A stretch of 64,000 nucleotides of DNA from JAHDNZ01 sp036721855 (GCA_036721855.1 DAIMKF010000007.1:5441-69440), one strand, 5' to 3'. Shown: positions 54,318 to 63,785, counted from the stretch's first letter. Numbers and translations: made by a program. Notes: a model not told the origin generated them from the sequence alone.

Positions 54318-55675
54318 TGGCTAGGTTTTTTGGTACAGATGGGGTCCGTGGCATTGCTAATAGCCAGTTGACTCCAGAAATAGTAATGAGACTCGGTCGT
54401 GCAGCCGGGTATCTAGCAGTAAAAGAAGGCCATGGTAAGGTACTAGTTGGCAGAGATACAAGACTATCGGGTGAAATGCTATCAGCTGCATTGATGGCAG
54501 GGATAACTAGTTCTGGTGCTGATGTTTATGATTTAGGGATCATTCCTACTCCTGCTGTAGCTTATATGTGTCGCATTTTAGAAGCAGATTTTGGGGCTGT
54601 TATTTCTGCTTCGCACAATCCTTTTGATGACAATGGGGTTAAATTCTTTGATAAAGATGGTTTTAAACTCTCAGACGAGCAGGAAGATAAAATCGCAGCC
54701 TTTATAGTAGATAACAAAGGCAATCCTGTCGCTGACAATCTGCCTCGTCCAACCGGGGCAGAGATCGGGCGTCTATTAAAGATCGATGAAGCGAAAGATA
54801 TATATGATGATTATGTAATCAAAACAGCAAACTTTTCTTTGACGAGGTATAAGATTGTTTTGGATTGTGCCAACGGAGCCGCCTATGAGATTGCTCCAAA
54901 GATACTAGAAAGTTTAGGCGCGGAGTTAATTCTTATCAATGCTGATCCTAATGGCAAAAACATTAATCAAAGTTGTGGCTCAACTCATCCAGATCAGTTA
55001 AAAGAAGCAGTAATTAGATCAGGAGCGCATTTGGGTATTGCTTACGATGGTGATGCCGATAGGGTTATCTTTGTGGATGAAAAGGGCGAACTAGTCGATG
55101 GTGACCATCAAATGGCCATTGTAGCTTTGGATATGCTAGAAAGAGAGGAATTACCTAATAAAGGTATTGTGGTTACAGTCTATTCTAATTTAGGTCTAAA
55201 AGATGTTATCAGCAAACACGGCGGAGTAGTGCATATAACTAACAACGGAGATCGCTACGTGCTTCAGGAGATGCGAAGAAATAACCTGGTCTTGGGTGGA
55301 GAACAGTCGGGACATCTAATCTATCTTAAATATAATTCCACCGGAGATGGTTTAATCTCAACCATAAGACTTTTGGATGTTCTGATTAGAAAAAAGATGC
55401 CTCTTTCCGAACTTTCTGCTCAAATGCCGACATTTCCACAGCTGCTAGTTAATGTCAGGGTTAAAGATAAAGAGAAGATAATGGAATCTGATTTAGTAAA
55501 GCAGGCTATACGTAAAGCTTCGGAAGAATTAGGCAAAGAAGGACGCTTGTTTGTCCGGCCTTCAGGTACAGAATCTCTGGTTAGAGTGATGGGCGAGGCC
55601 AAAGATAGCGTTTTAGTCAGGAAGTTAGTCAATGAAGTTGCCGCAGCAATAGCTTCGGTTGATCAAGAGGCTTAA
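54317..55675 (+). CDS. glmM: Phosphoglucosamine mutase GlmM
   Basis: The 452-residue enzyme converts glucosamine-6-P to glucosamine-1-P for UDP-GlcNAc synthesis. It starts FFGTDGVRGIAN, has the phosphoserine loop ISASHNPFDDNG (about residue 100), the metal loop DGDADR and the C-terminal phosphate-binding RPSGTESLVRVM. The ATG shares one base with the cdaR stop. glmS is not in the window. Confidence 0.97.
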   Translation: MARFFGTDGVRGIANSQLTPEIVMRLGRAAGYLAVKEGHGKVLVGRDTRLSGEMLSAALMAGITSSGADVYDLGIIPTPAVAYMCRILEADFGAVISASHNPFDDNGVKFFDKDGFKLSDEQEDKIAAFIVDNKGNPVADNLPRPTGAEIGRLLKIDEAKDIYDDYVIKTANFSLTRYKIVLDCANGAAYEIAPKILESLGAELILINADPNGKNINQSCGSTHPDQLKEAVIRSGAHLGIAYDGDADRVIFVDEKGELVDGDHQMAIVALDMLEREELPNKGIVVTVYSNLGLKDVISKHGGVVHITNNGDRYVLQEMRRNNLVLGGEQSGHLIYLKYNSTGDGLISTIRLLDVLIRKKMPLSELSAQMPTFPQLLVNVRVKDKEKIMESDLVKQAIRKASEELGKEGRLFVRPSGTESLVRVMGEAKDSVLVRKLVNEVAAAIASVDQEA

Positions 55676-55679
55676 TAGT

Positions 55680-55714
55680 TAGCAGGCGGGCTTAAAACTT
55701 GCCTGCTAGTTTTT
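55680..55714 (+). terminator. Terminator of the cdaA-cdaR-glmM operon
   Basis: TAGCAGGC (55680-55687) pairs with GCCTGCTA (55701-55708), followed by GTTTTTAA. Confidence 0.82.
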
Positions 55715-55808
55715 AATATTAACAGGAACATAAACATAGAAAGAGAATAAGTTGTTTATTAACTGTCTCTAAAACCAAAGCTTTAGTGGGGAAAAAGGTG
55801 AAATAATA

Positions 55809-56189
55809 ATGGAGATCCTTGGCCTTGGTGTTGACCTGGTTGAAATAGAGAGGTTTAGAAAAAAGATAAGTGCTAGATTTTTAACCCGGGTTTTTGCTGA
55901 GGAAGAACTAGATTATGTTAAAACAAAAAAAGACCCAATTCCATCTCTGGCAGTACGTTTTGCGGCTAAGGAAGCTCTAATAAAAGCGTTTGGCTGGACT
56001 TTGTTTGGGCAAAGATTAAAAGATATAGTAATTATTAAAGAAGAAAGTAGGCCACCATATATCAAACTCAAGGGAACAGCTAAAATTAAAGCCCAAAAAA
56101 AAGGATCTGGCAAGATCTTTGTTAGCCTTTCTCACACCGAGAGTATGGCCCTAGCACAGGTTATTGTTATTGGTGGTGAAGATAAATGA
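55809..56189 (+). CDS. acpS: Holo-[acyl-carrier-protein] synthase
   Basis: The 126-residue enzyme transfers 4'-phosphopantetheine to ACP. It has GVDLVEIERF (metal Asp) and RFAAKEALIKAFG (Glu and Lys of the active site), and LSHTESMALA near the end. ATG 55809 has AAGGTG upstream. It overlaps the next gene by 4 bases, the frequent acpS-nnr pairing. Confidence 0.95.
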   Translation: MEILGLGVDLVEIERFRKKISARFLTRVFAEEELDYVKTKKDPIPSLAVRFAAKEALIKAFGWTLFGQRLKDIVIIKEESRPPYIKLKGTAKIKAQKKGSGKIFVSLSHTESMALAQVIVIGGEDK

Positions 56190-57685
56190 AGTTAGTCTCT
56201 AGAGACCAGATGCAAAAGATCGATCTATGTACCCAAAAAGAATACGGCTTATCTAGCCTGGTTTTAATGGAACAAGCCGGAGAAAGAGCGACGACCCTTC
56301 TTTTGGATAAGTTTGGGAAAAATGCTCGCTATCTTATTTTGGTAGGGTGTGGCAATAATGGTGGCGATGCTTTAGTTGTGGCTAGAAGATTAAAGCTACA
56401 GGGTGGAAGTGTCTACACTTATCTAGTGGGAAACCGAAATAAGCTTACGCCGGAATCAAAAACCAATCTTTCCATCTTTGAAAAACTAGGCGGAGAAGTG
56501 AATGAACTACCACAAAATGACAAACAATTTCAAATGGATATAATGGCAGCTGATGTAGTTGTCGATGGTTTAATAGGTATAGGAGCCAAAGGCGATCTAC
56601 AAGAACCATTTTTAGGGGTAGCCAAAACCGTCAATGAATCTTTAACTAAAGTAATAGCCCTTGATATTCCTACAGGGGTTGATGCCACTAGCGGTCAAAT
56701 TCTAAAAGAAGCCATCAAAGCCGACTATACCCTAACCTTTGGCCTGCCTAAATTAGGTCTGTATCTTTATCCCGGAGCAAGTTATGCAGGTAAAATCATA
56801 GTTGAACAGCTTTCTTTCCCACCACAACTCTTAGAAGACAATAATCTTAGAGGACATGTTACGGAGATTAAGGATCTGGCTTTGTTAAAAAGGCCTCAAG
56901 ATAGTCATAAAGGCACCTTTGGTAAAGGCCTGCTCTTAGCAGGTTCGGCCGGTATGTGTGGTGCAGCAGCATTTTGTGGAGAAGCAGCTTTAAGAACAGG
57001 TGCCGGAGTGGTACAAGCTGTAGTTAAAAAAGAGCTATTCCCCATTTTCCAGCAGCTAGTACCGGAAATGATACTTAGCGAATATAAACCGGACGCGGAG
57101 TTTGATCTTTCAAGTTTTAACTGTCTCATGATAGGCCCGGGTTGGGGCCTTTCCAAAGAAAATGCCATAGTATTAAATGAAATATTAAACCTTGCAGCTC
57201 AAAAAGAACTGCCTGTAGTGCTAGATGCGGATGCCTTGGCTCTTTTAGCAAAAGAAGAGATTGCTGTTAAAGGACAGCTAATCCTTACTCCCCACCCTGG
57301 TGAGATGAGTAGGTTGACTGAGCAAAACATTGAAGATCTACTTCAAGATCGCATCGGCTGTAGTCTGGCACTGGCTAAAAAGACCGGTGCGGCAGTAATC
57401 TTAAAAGGAGCCCATACAATTACAGCCTTAAGTGACGGTAACTTTTATCTAAATCCAACCGGGAATGCCGGTATGGCCACAGCTGGCTCGGGAGATGTTC
57501 TTACAGGTATCATCGGCGGTATTTTAATGCAGGGAGTCCCTCTTAGTTTGGCAGCTCTATCCGGAGTTTATCTTCATGGTCTAGCTGGTGATTTGGCGAA
57601 GGATAGCTTAGGCAGTCGTTCACTTTTAGCTCGGGATATAATAAACTTTATTCCTGAGGCCCTAAAAAAAGTCTATGGTGATTAA
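56186..57685 (+). CDS. nnr: Bifunctional NAD(P)H-hydrate epimerase and ADP-dependent dehydratase
   Basis: The 499-residue metabolite-repair enzyme restores damaged NADH and NADPH. The N-terminal YjeF_N epimerase (residues about 1-215) has GCGNNGGDALVVAR and the D/K catalytic region ALDIPTGVDATSG. The C-terminal carbohydrate-kinase-like dehydratase (about 225-499) has LTPHPGEMSRL and NPTGNAGMATAGSGDVLTG. Both domains look complete. It is followed by alr. Confidence 0.95.
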   Translation: MKLVSRDQMQKIDLCTQKEYGLSSLVLMEQAGERATTLLLDKFGKNARYLILVGCGNNGGDALVVARRLKLQGGSVYTYLVGNRNKLTPESKTNLSIFEKLGGEVNELPQNDKQFQMDIMAADVVVDGLIGIGAKGDLQEPFLGVAKTVNESLTKVIALDIPTGVDATSGQILKEAIKADYTLTFGLPKLGLYLYPGASYAGKIIVEQLSFPPQLLEDNNLRGHVTEIKDLALLKRPQDSHKGTFGKGLLLAGSAGMCGAAAFCGEAALRTGAGVVQAVVKKELFPIFQQLVPEMILSEYKPDAEFDLSSFNCLMIGPGWGLSKENAIVLNEILNLAAQKELPVVLDADALALLAKEEIAVKGQLILTPHPGEMSRLTEQNIEDLLQDRIGCSLALAKKTGAAVILKGAHTITALSDGNFYLNPTGNAGMATAGSGDVLTGIIGGILMQGVPLSLAALSGVYLHGLAGDLAKDSLGSRSLLARDIINFIPEALKKVYGD

Positions 57686-57714
57686 GATAGCAAAATATTA
57701 GGTGGCTGATGTTA

Positions 57715-58839
57715 ATGGAAGATTTAAGAGCTTGGATCGAAGTTGATCTTAAAGCAGTAAAGCATAATCTGCAGTTTATAAAATCTTTAGCTCCTAAAAA
57801 CCAAATTATGGCAGTTATTAAAGCCAATGCCTATGGTCATGGAGCTATACCCATTGCCAAAACCGTCCTTTCCAATGGGGCTAGTTGGCTTGGGGTAGCT
57901 TTGGTGGAAGAGGGCATCGAATTAAGGGAAGCGGGGATTGCCGCTCCCATTCTGGTTTTAGGAGTTATTCCGGAGGTTGAGGTACCGCTTGCAGTCAGAT
58001 GGAACCTATCCATAGCTTTTACCGACTATCGAGGAGCTGAGATTTTAGCCAAAGCCGGGAAAACCCTGGGGAAAAAAGCTTCCGGGCAATTAAAGATAGA
58101 TACAGGTATGCATCGGCTGGGAGTTTTCCCAGAAAAAGCCCAAGCTTTACTTGAGGTCTGTAATAAACTTGAGGGGTTAAAAGTCGAAGGCATTTTTACT
58201 CATTTAGCCACAGCTGATGTAGAGGATGATTCAAAGGCTAAGCTACAGGTAGAAAAGATGCGATCGCTTACCAAAGAACTAGGAGAAAAATGTCCAAGGC
58301 TAGTTCATTGGGCTAATAGCGCAGCAACTCTTAAATTAGCCAAAGGAAGTACATTCGTTCGTGCCGGAATAGCCCTTTATGGACTTAAACCAAGCCTGGA
58401 TGCCAGATGGCAGAGTTTGGAACCGGCTTTATCCCTTAAAGCACGAGTATCACGCAGCGAAAAGTTAGCTGCTAATGAACCGATTGGCTATGGAGCCAGC
58501 TATTATACTCAAAAGCCTTGCCAAATCGTTACGGTCCCGGTAGGTTATGGTGATGGTTACACCAGACGTCTTTCTCATAAAGGAACAGAGGTTCTTATTA
58601 AAGGGCAAAGATTTCCAATTGTAGGTAACATTTGCATGGATCAGTTTATGGTAGAAGTACCCCTTGATTTTGATCTGTCAAAAGAAGATGAAGTTGTTTT
58701 AATCGGTAAACAAGGAGAAGAGGAGATAAACGCCGAGGAACTGGCTGAAAAAAGCGGTACTATTCATTATGAGATAGTAACTGAGCTATCTACCAGATTG
58801 AAAAGAGTCTACCGAAATAGTCCTTTTGGGGGTAGTTAA
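57715..58839 (+). CDS. alr: Alanine racemase
   Basis: The 374-residue PLP enzyme supplies D-alanine for peptidoglycan. The PLP lysine lies in MAVIKANAYGHG (about residue 36) and the catalytic Tyr in PIGYGASYYT (about residue 260). I choose ATG 57715, with TTAGGTGG 9 bases upstream, over ATG 57709. It ends at a bidirectional terminator. acpS-nnr-alr is a common Firmicute order. Confidence 0.96.
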   Translation: MEDLRAWIEVDLKAVKHNLQFIKSLAPKNQIMAVIKANAYGHGAIPIAKTVLSNGASWLGVALVEEGIELREAGIAAPILVLGVIPEVEVPLAVRWNLSIAFTDYRGAEILAKAGKTLGKKASGQLKIDTGMHRLGVFPEKAQALLEVCNKLEGLKVEGIFTHLATADVEDDSKAKLQVEKMRSLTKELGEKCPRLVHWANSAATLKLAKGSTFVRAGIALYGLKPSLDARWQSLEPALSLKARVSRSEKLAANEPIGYGASYYTQKPCQIVTVPVGYGDGYTRRLSHKGTEVLIKGQRFPIVGNICMDQFMVEVPLDFDLSKEDEVVLIGKQGEEEINAEELAEKSGTIHYEIVTELSTRLKRVYRNSPFGGS

Positions 58840-58897
58840 ACTAAATAAAAAGTTTTTTCATAAGACCTATAAGAGATGAAGAATATTTAAAAATGCC

Positions 58898-58930
58898 AAG
58901 AAAAGAAGCCCATAAAAGGCTTCTTTTCTT
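58898..58930. terminator. Bidirectional terminator between alr and the M20 gene
   Basis: AAGAAAAGAAGCC (58898-58910) pairs perfectly with GGCTTCTTTTCTT (58918-58930), loop of 7 bases. Both strands offer T-rich 3' arms. Confidence 0.85.
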
Positions 58931-58951
58931 AACAGGTCTATAATATAGGGT

Positions 58952-60100
58952 TTAACTTTGGGAGAGATAGGCTTTGCCAACACGGTGAAATAATTCAGCA
59001 CCATAGGTTAAAAGCTTCTCATCAAAGTTGAACTTACTGTGATGTAGGGGATAGGTATATTCTTTAGTACCGCTTCCTAAAAAGAGTAACGCCCCCGGTA
59101 TTTCTTGGAGGTAATAGGCAAAATCCTCAGCCGCCATCGAAGGATGCTCAAGTTCCCTATAGGTTAAAACAACAGGCAGGTTATTTTGTACCAACTTAAG
59201 GGCTTCTAGGTGATTGATAGTGGGCGGGTACTGCTCTACATATTCTACCACAGCTTCGGTGCCAAAAGCTTTGGCGGTATGGTCGCAAAGTCTTAGCAGC
59301 CCTTTTTCAAGCTTGTCTCTGGTGGAATTATTAAGGGTGCGAATAGTCCCGTCTAGTATCGTTTCAGCTGGAATTATATTATAGGCTGTTCCGGAAGAGA
59401 TGTTACCGATAGTAAGCACAGCTCCCTCCCAAGGTGCAATTTCACGGGAAATAAGGGTCTGTAAGGCTAAAACTAAGTTGCAAGCCGAAACAATGGGATC
59501 GGTACCTAAATGAGGAGTCGCTCCGTGGGCACTTTTACCTTTGATGGTAATATTAAAGCGATCATTTGAAGCCATTATGGTACCGGCTGTACTAGCCAAA
59601 ACACCTTCTTCTAGCTCAGGCCAGATATGAAGCGCGAAGATCATATCTACGCCGCTTAAGGCACCGGATTCCAGCATCGGTTTTGCTCCACCATACATCT
59701 CTTCGGAAGGTTGAAAAATACCCCTGACCTCTCCCTGCCAAGAAGGATCTTCTAAAAAGCAAAGCAGTGTAAAAGCTAAAATAGCGGCATGACCATCGTG
59801 CCCACAGGCATGCATTACATTTTCATGGGCAGAAGCAAAGTCAAGACTGGTTTCTTCCTTAACAGGTAAGGCATCTATATCAGCTCGAAAAGCAATAACT
59901 TTGCCTTCTCCTCTTTTAATGCTAGCTACAAGACCGGTTTTAAGAGGCTTGGTGACGGTGATTCCTTTTTGCTCTAGAAACTCATGTAAAATTGTTGTGG
60001 TTTGAAATTCCTGTTTTGAAAGTTCGGGATTATGATGCAGTTTTCTTCTTAAAGCTATGATATCCGCACCGTGTTTTTTTAAGATCTCCTCAAAAGTCAT
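58952..60100 (-). CDS. M20-family amidohydrolase (N-acyl-L-amino acid amidohydrolase-like)
   Basis: The 382-residue metallopeptidase of the M20D group has RRKLHHNPELS, FRADIDALPV, ACGHDGHAA (metal ligands), PSEEMYGGA (catalytic Glu pair), a dimerisation domain (residues about 185-290) and a final metal His in PLHHSKFNFDE. M20D enzymes hydrolyse N-acyl amino acids such as hippurate or N-acetyl amino acids. It is the last gene of a four-gene minus-strand operon and follows an N-acylamino acid racemase-like gene. The start has no good ribosome site, so it may depend on the upstream gene. Confidence 0.88.
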   Translation of the reverse strand: MTFEEILKKHGADIIALRRKLHHNPELSKQEFQTTTILHEFLEQKGITVTKPLKTGLVASIKRGEGKVIAFRADIDALPVKEETSLDFASAHENVMHACGHDGHAAILAFTLLCFLEDPSWQGEVRGIFQPSEEMYGGAKPMLESGALSGVDMIFALHIWPELEEGVLASTAGTIMASNDRFNITIKGKSAHGATPHLGTDPIVSACNLVLALQTLISREIAPWEGAVLTIGNISSGTAYNIIPAETILDGTIRTLNNSTRDKLEKGLLRLCDHTAKAFGTEAVVEYVEQYPPTINHLEALKLVQNNLPVVLTYRELEHPSMAAEDFAYYLQEIPGALLFLGSGTKEYTYPLHHSKFNFDEKLLTYGAELFHRVGKAYLSQS

Positions 60101-60171
60101 CTGATAAGTGTTTAGCCTAGCCTAAAATAAAAATTACAATGAGGCTTAGCTATACACCCTGCCCTCCTTCA

Positions 60172-61347
60172 CTAAAAACTCGCTAGCTTTTTACCATATT
60201 TCTCCATGATCTGCCAATTCGGTGCTCTACCTATGCCTAAACCTTGGGGAAGAGCAATTTTCCCTTCCTTATCCATCTCAATTTCAATGAGATCCTGGCC
60301 TTTACCATACCATCTGGCACTGGCTTCTACATCAGCAGGGTAGACAAAACCTTTAAATGAGGCCAGAGCGAGAATGGGCATCGCTCCCAAACCTGATTCA
60401 GGCATAGTGCCGCCCCAGAGCTTAATCCCGTTTTCAACAGCCAACTTATAGAGTTTTAAACCTTCCCAAAGGCCGCCTATTCTTTGAATTTTAATATTCC
60501 AAACCGGAATTGTACCTAGTTCAATAGTTTGTCTGCCTACACGGGCACTTTTTAAGGACTCATCAAAGCAGATAGGGGTTTTTATTAACTGAGAAAGTTT
60601 ATGGTGATCAAGAATATCATCATGGTTTAAGGGTTGCTCGTAAAAGAGACAGTTAAGAGCATCTAATTCCTGAAAAACAGGAGCATCCGCTAATTCATAG
60701 GCGGAATTGGCATCTACCCAAAAAGGAAACTCGCTGCCAACAACCTCACGGGCGGCTTTGGCGGGCAAAACATCCCAACCAGGCTTGATTTTAATTTTTA
60801 TTCTACGGTATCCTTCTAAGACGTAAGCCTTAATCCAGCTTTTTAGGGTCTTTAGATCCCTATTCTCGGGGATACCTACTGAAACTCCGCTTTCGATATA
60901 CTCTTTATGCTCTAGGTATTCTTCTATAACACCCATCTCTTGAAGTTTAACTTTGATTAAATCCACTAAACGCATTTGATTTTTCTTGGCTACTAAATCC
61001 CAGTAAGTATTTTCGAGGCCAGCTTTGGCAAAGTTATTGCCGCGGATTCCCAAGCTTAATTCTTTATTGAACTCTTCGATGGATGCGAATTCCTTATTTA
61101 AGACCTTGGGTATCAACCAATCAGTTAGGACTGCTTTTACTGAAGCTACAGTCTCATTGGAGTAAAAAGGAGCATCAAAAGGGGCCGATTCACCAAAACC
61201 CACGAGGTCTCCTGATTTAACTTGTAAAATAATGCTCTGCCGGTAGTAAGATCTGCCACCTGAGATCTCAAAGGGTACTTTAAGCGGTATAGCAATTTGG
61301 TACATATCTATACTGTCAATTTTAATTTTCTCATTTACTTTGGACAA
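60172..61347 (-). CDS. Enolase-superfamily N-acylamino acid racemase / o-succinylbenzoate synthase-like enzyme
   Basis: The 391-residue protein has the muconate-lactonising-enzyme fold with all active-site residues in order: RIKIKIKPGWD (KxK acid-base pair), WVDANSAY, FYEQPL and FDES (three metal ligands) and NIKIQRIGGLWEG (second acid-base Lys). This pattern fits the NSAR/OSBS group. No other menaquinone gene is present, and an amidohydrolase follows, so racemase activity on an N-acyl amino acid is more likely than MenC activity. I choose TTG 61347 with GAGGTGATATC upstream; the longer start at 61377 overlaps the previous gene and lacks a site. Confidence 0.85.
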   Translation of the reverse strand: MSKVNEKIKIDSIDMYQIAIPLKVPFEISGGRSYYRQSIILQVKSGDLVGFGESAPFDAPFYSNETVASVKAVLTDWLIPKVLNKEFASIEEFNKELSLGIRGNNFAKAGLENTYWDLVAKKNQMRLVDLIKVKLQEMGVIEEYLEHKEYIESGVSVGIPENRDLKTLKSWIKAYVLEGYRRIKIKIKPGWDVLPAKAAREVVGSEFPFWVDANSAYELADAPVFQELDALNCLFYEQPLNHDDILDHHKLSQLIKTPICFDESLKSARVGRQTIELGTIPVWNIKIQRIGGLWEGLKLYKLAVENGIKLWGGTMPESGLGAMPILALASFKGFVYPADVEASARWYGKGQDLIEIEMDKEGKIALPQGLGIGRAPNWQIMEKYGKKLASF

Positions 61348-61366
61348 AGATATCACCTCGGTTTTT

Positions 61367-62596
61367 TTACAATTCACTCAGTAGTGATGGGTCAAGGCTG
61401 GTAACTTCAAGGAAAGTGAAAGGATCATCGGGTCTTTGCAGTTTTTCACGGATGTAAATCAAACCTGCCACCAAGCCTATCTTAGGATTGAATAACAGTT
61501 CGTGGAGAGCTTTTTTTATTCTGGAGCCTTCGATGGGGGCATACTCGGACTGAGGCAGTTGAAAGAAGGTATGGAGTTGTCCGTTTAGGGCTCCTCTTAG
61601 AGCGTACTCAAGCATCATTTTACCCGAACAGATATTGCCGGTTGCGGAGATTAAGCGGCCTGGTTTGTTCGGAAGCAAGGCTTCAAGGGCCCAAAGGTTG
61701 CGATCGGAAAGATCATAGCCGCCATAGGCGACACCGATTTGGCCTTCGAATTCTTTATGAGGATCAAAAAGGCGGTTAAAGCAGACGGCATAATCAGCCA
61801 GCCAGGTACTATCTTTGGCCAGCAGTGTTTGTACCAATTCACGTTGAAACTCATCGGGCAAAAGAGTATTCATTAGTTTTACTCCTAAATAAACAGGCTC
61901 ATCTACCGACCCTTTAATTATTTCCGGTACTTCTTTTAGCCAAGCTAGCACGCATTCTTTCTCACTACCCAGCTTTGTGCCGGCTAAAGTAGCACTAAAA
62001 TCCTTTTCCAAAACCAGATCGCTTGTGCGGTGTTTTTTCCAAACATCTAAAATTTTGCGGGTTGTATAGGTATACTCCTCTTTGCGATACTCCTCTCCTG
62101 GTTTTGGAAGGTGATATTTGCAACTGGGAATAATGGGATAGTCGCTGTCTAGGGCCAGAGATTCGTCGATAAAATCTAAGTATTCAGCCAGACTCTTCTC
62201 CCAGCCACGACCTTTCCAGGTTACAGTATACCCATCATAACCGCTTTGAGAAGTTATCTTTTCGATTACCATTTTAGGAGCCTTAATCTTCCAGGCTTCC
62301 ATCTCTGATTTTTGATCGGTCCCTTCGGCAATGACTGTCTTTAAAACCGTAAAACCCAGACCACCTTCAATATCGGCTTTAACCTGCATAGCATTGGTAG
62401 AGAGTTGTCCTGAGGCTTTGCCAAAGGGGTTTTTAATTTTTAGGGGCCCGTAAAAACTAGAGACATCAATCCCATATCTGTTTTTAATATGCTGTTCAGG
62501 TTCTAAGATAAAAGTTTGATAATCTTCATCTAAAGCTTTTTTATAACTTGCAGAAATATTAAACTCTGACGGTAGGAAGTATTTTGGCCTTACCAT
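61367..62596 (-). CDS. Dihydroorotate dehydrogenase-like FMN oxidoreductase
   Basis: The 409-residue protein resembles the DHOD/PreA flavin TIM barrel: NPFGKASGQLSTNAMQVKADIEGGLGFTVLKTV-like start (here split from residue about 55), YLGVKLMNTLLPDE where DHOD has the FVKLSP strand, VCFNRLFDP, and a phosphate-loop region SATGNICSGKMMLEYALRGA near residue 330. It lacks Fe-S cysteine motifs. It is longer than pyrD (about 310) with an insert at about residues 150-215. No pyrimidine genes are near, so a role in pyrimidine synthesis is unlikely. It overlaps the upstream gene by 7 bases. Confidence 0.7.
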   Translation of the reverse strand: MVRPKYFLPSEFNISASYKKALDEDYQTFILEPEQHIKNRYGIDVSSFYGPLKIKNPFGKASGQLSTNAMQVKADIEGGLGFTVLKTVIAEGTDQKSEMEAWKIKAPKMVIEKITSQSGYDGYTVTWKGRGWEKSLAEYLDFIDESLALDSDYPIIPSCKYHLPKPGEEYRKEEYTYTTRKILDVWKKHRTSDLVLEKDFSATLAGTKLGSEKECVLAWLKEVPEIIKGSVDEPVYLGVKLMNTLLPDEFQRELVQTLLAKDSTWLADYAVCFNRLFDPHKEFEGQIGVAYGGYDLSDRNLWALEALLPNKPGRLISATGNICSGKMMLEYALRGALNGQLHTFFQLPQSEYAPIEGSRIKKALHELLFNPKIGLVAGLIYIREKLQRPDDPFTFLEVTSLDPSLLSEL

Positions 62597-63540
62597 TTAG
62601 CTTCCTCCAATTCTTGCACTACTTCTTTGATGGCGAGCGTTTCTTTTTCGGTAATTTCAGGACCGTAAGGGTCAAAGGCAGATTCTGGTGGGATTAATCC
62701 TTGTAAAACTAAAACATAAAGCATCCTAGCTATATAACCTTCCATAGGTTGAATAAAAGTTACTTCAGCTAGTTTGTCTATTAGTAGGGTTAGTCTTATG
62801 AATTTTTCGTAGTCTTTTTCATAAAAGGCATCTATCATAGCCTTTTGTAAGGCTGGGAAAGCTGATCCTATACCCACTAAGGCTCCTTTGGCACCTCTTG
62901 AAATTGTATAGCCAAACATGCGATCCTCACCTGTTATTAAAGTTTTATGGGGAAATTCATTAGCCATTAAATTAGCTATATCTTGATAAGTCATAACCGA
63001 ATCCAGAGTTGCCATTTTAATCGCTTCCGCGTTTTTTAAGGCAAACAATTGTCTTAAAACATCTAAGCTATAGCTAATTCCCCCTGCGGATTCATAAAGA
63101 TAAAAAAGAACCAAGGGTAAGTCTAGAGAATCCAAAACGCTGTGATACTTAACTATCCATTCGTCCTGGTTGGCTTGACCTCTAAAAAATACCGGTGCAT
63201 AGCATAATAGACCATCCGCACCAAGTTCTCTGGCTTGTCGACCCATTTGATAAGCTTGATCTATAAATTCGGTGCTTGTTTCAGCTTCTTTCCCGCCTGC
63301 TCCGCAGATAATCTTTTTTTCCGGATCTAAAGCTTCACGCCAAAGCAGCATTATTTTTTCTCTTTGGATTGGTAAAAGATTTAGACCACGTCCCGTATGG
63401 GCCCAAAGAGCAACACCTGTAATTGGCTGGGTATTCATCCATTTAGCATAAGCTAACTCTGCCTCATAATCGATGGTACCATCTTTTCTAAAGGTAACAG
63501 GTACAGCAGGATAAAGACAATTATCATAAATCAAAGACAT
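62590..63540 (-). CDS. DapA-family (dihydrodipicolinate synthase/N-acetylneuraminate lyase-like) protein
   Basis: The 316-residue class I aldolase-type TIM barrel has the Schiff-base Lys in EAIKMATLDS (about residue 170), the Tyr region VLFYLYESAGG and AHTGRGLNLL where DapA has GTTGE. The change of the last residue to Arg argues against true DapA activity; a lyase or dehydratase on another 2-oxo acid is possible. I choose ATG 63540 with AAAGGAGTG 7 bases upstream, over ATG 63567. It is the first gene of the four-gene operon. Confidence 0.85.
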   Translation of the reverse strand: MSLIYDNCLYPAVPVTFRKDGTIDYEAELAYAKWMNTQPITGVALWAHTGRGLNLLPIQREKIMLLWREALDPEKKIICGAGGKEAETSTEFIDQAYQMGRQARELGADGLLCYAPVFFRGQANQDEWIVKYHSVLDSLDLPLVLFYLYESAGGISYSLDVLRQLFALKNAEAIKMATLDSVMTYQDIANLMANEFPHKTLITGEDRMFGYTISRGAKGALVGIGSAFPALQKAMIDAFYEKDYEKFIRLTLLIDKLAEVTFIQPMEGYIARMLYVLVLQGLIPPESAFDPYGPEITEKETLAIKEVVQELEEAKW

Positions 63541-63615
63541 CGAAATCACTCCTTTGGAAGCACACATTTTTCTCTATACTCTTCTAGCGGTTTTGGTAAT
63601 CCCCTTTTTTATTAA

Positions 63616-63643
63616 ATGATATTTGATTTTACCTCGATTGCAA
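63616..63643 (-). promoter_or_regulatory. Candidate promoter of the four-gene minus-strand operon
   Basis: On the minus strand: TTGCAA (63638-63643), 16-base spacer, TATCAT (63616-63621), about 75 bases upstream of the first start codon. Confidence 0.4.
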
Positions 63644-63647
63644 AACT

Positions 63648-63729
63648 AACTTCCACCCCAGAAACCATCTAGGGTAGAAGTTAACCTTACAAATCAAGGG
63701 GTAGCTTTTAGTCTTACAAATATCTACCC
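63648..63729. repeat. Inverted and direct repeats upstream of the operon
   Basis: AACTTCcACCC (63648-63658) pairs with GGGTaGAAGTT (63672-63682), and GGGTAG (63699-63704) with CTACCC (63724-63729). CTTACAAAT occurs twice (63686-63694 and 63713-63721). The GGGTAG core shared by both palindromes suggests operator sites for one regulator; hairpins in RNA are the alternative. Confidence 0.45.
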
Positions 63730-63785
63730 GTTTTGCGCATTAGGGATATTTAATTTAGAGCCCCATTTTTTTTTGTAGTACGCTA

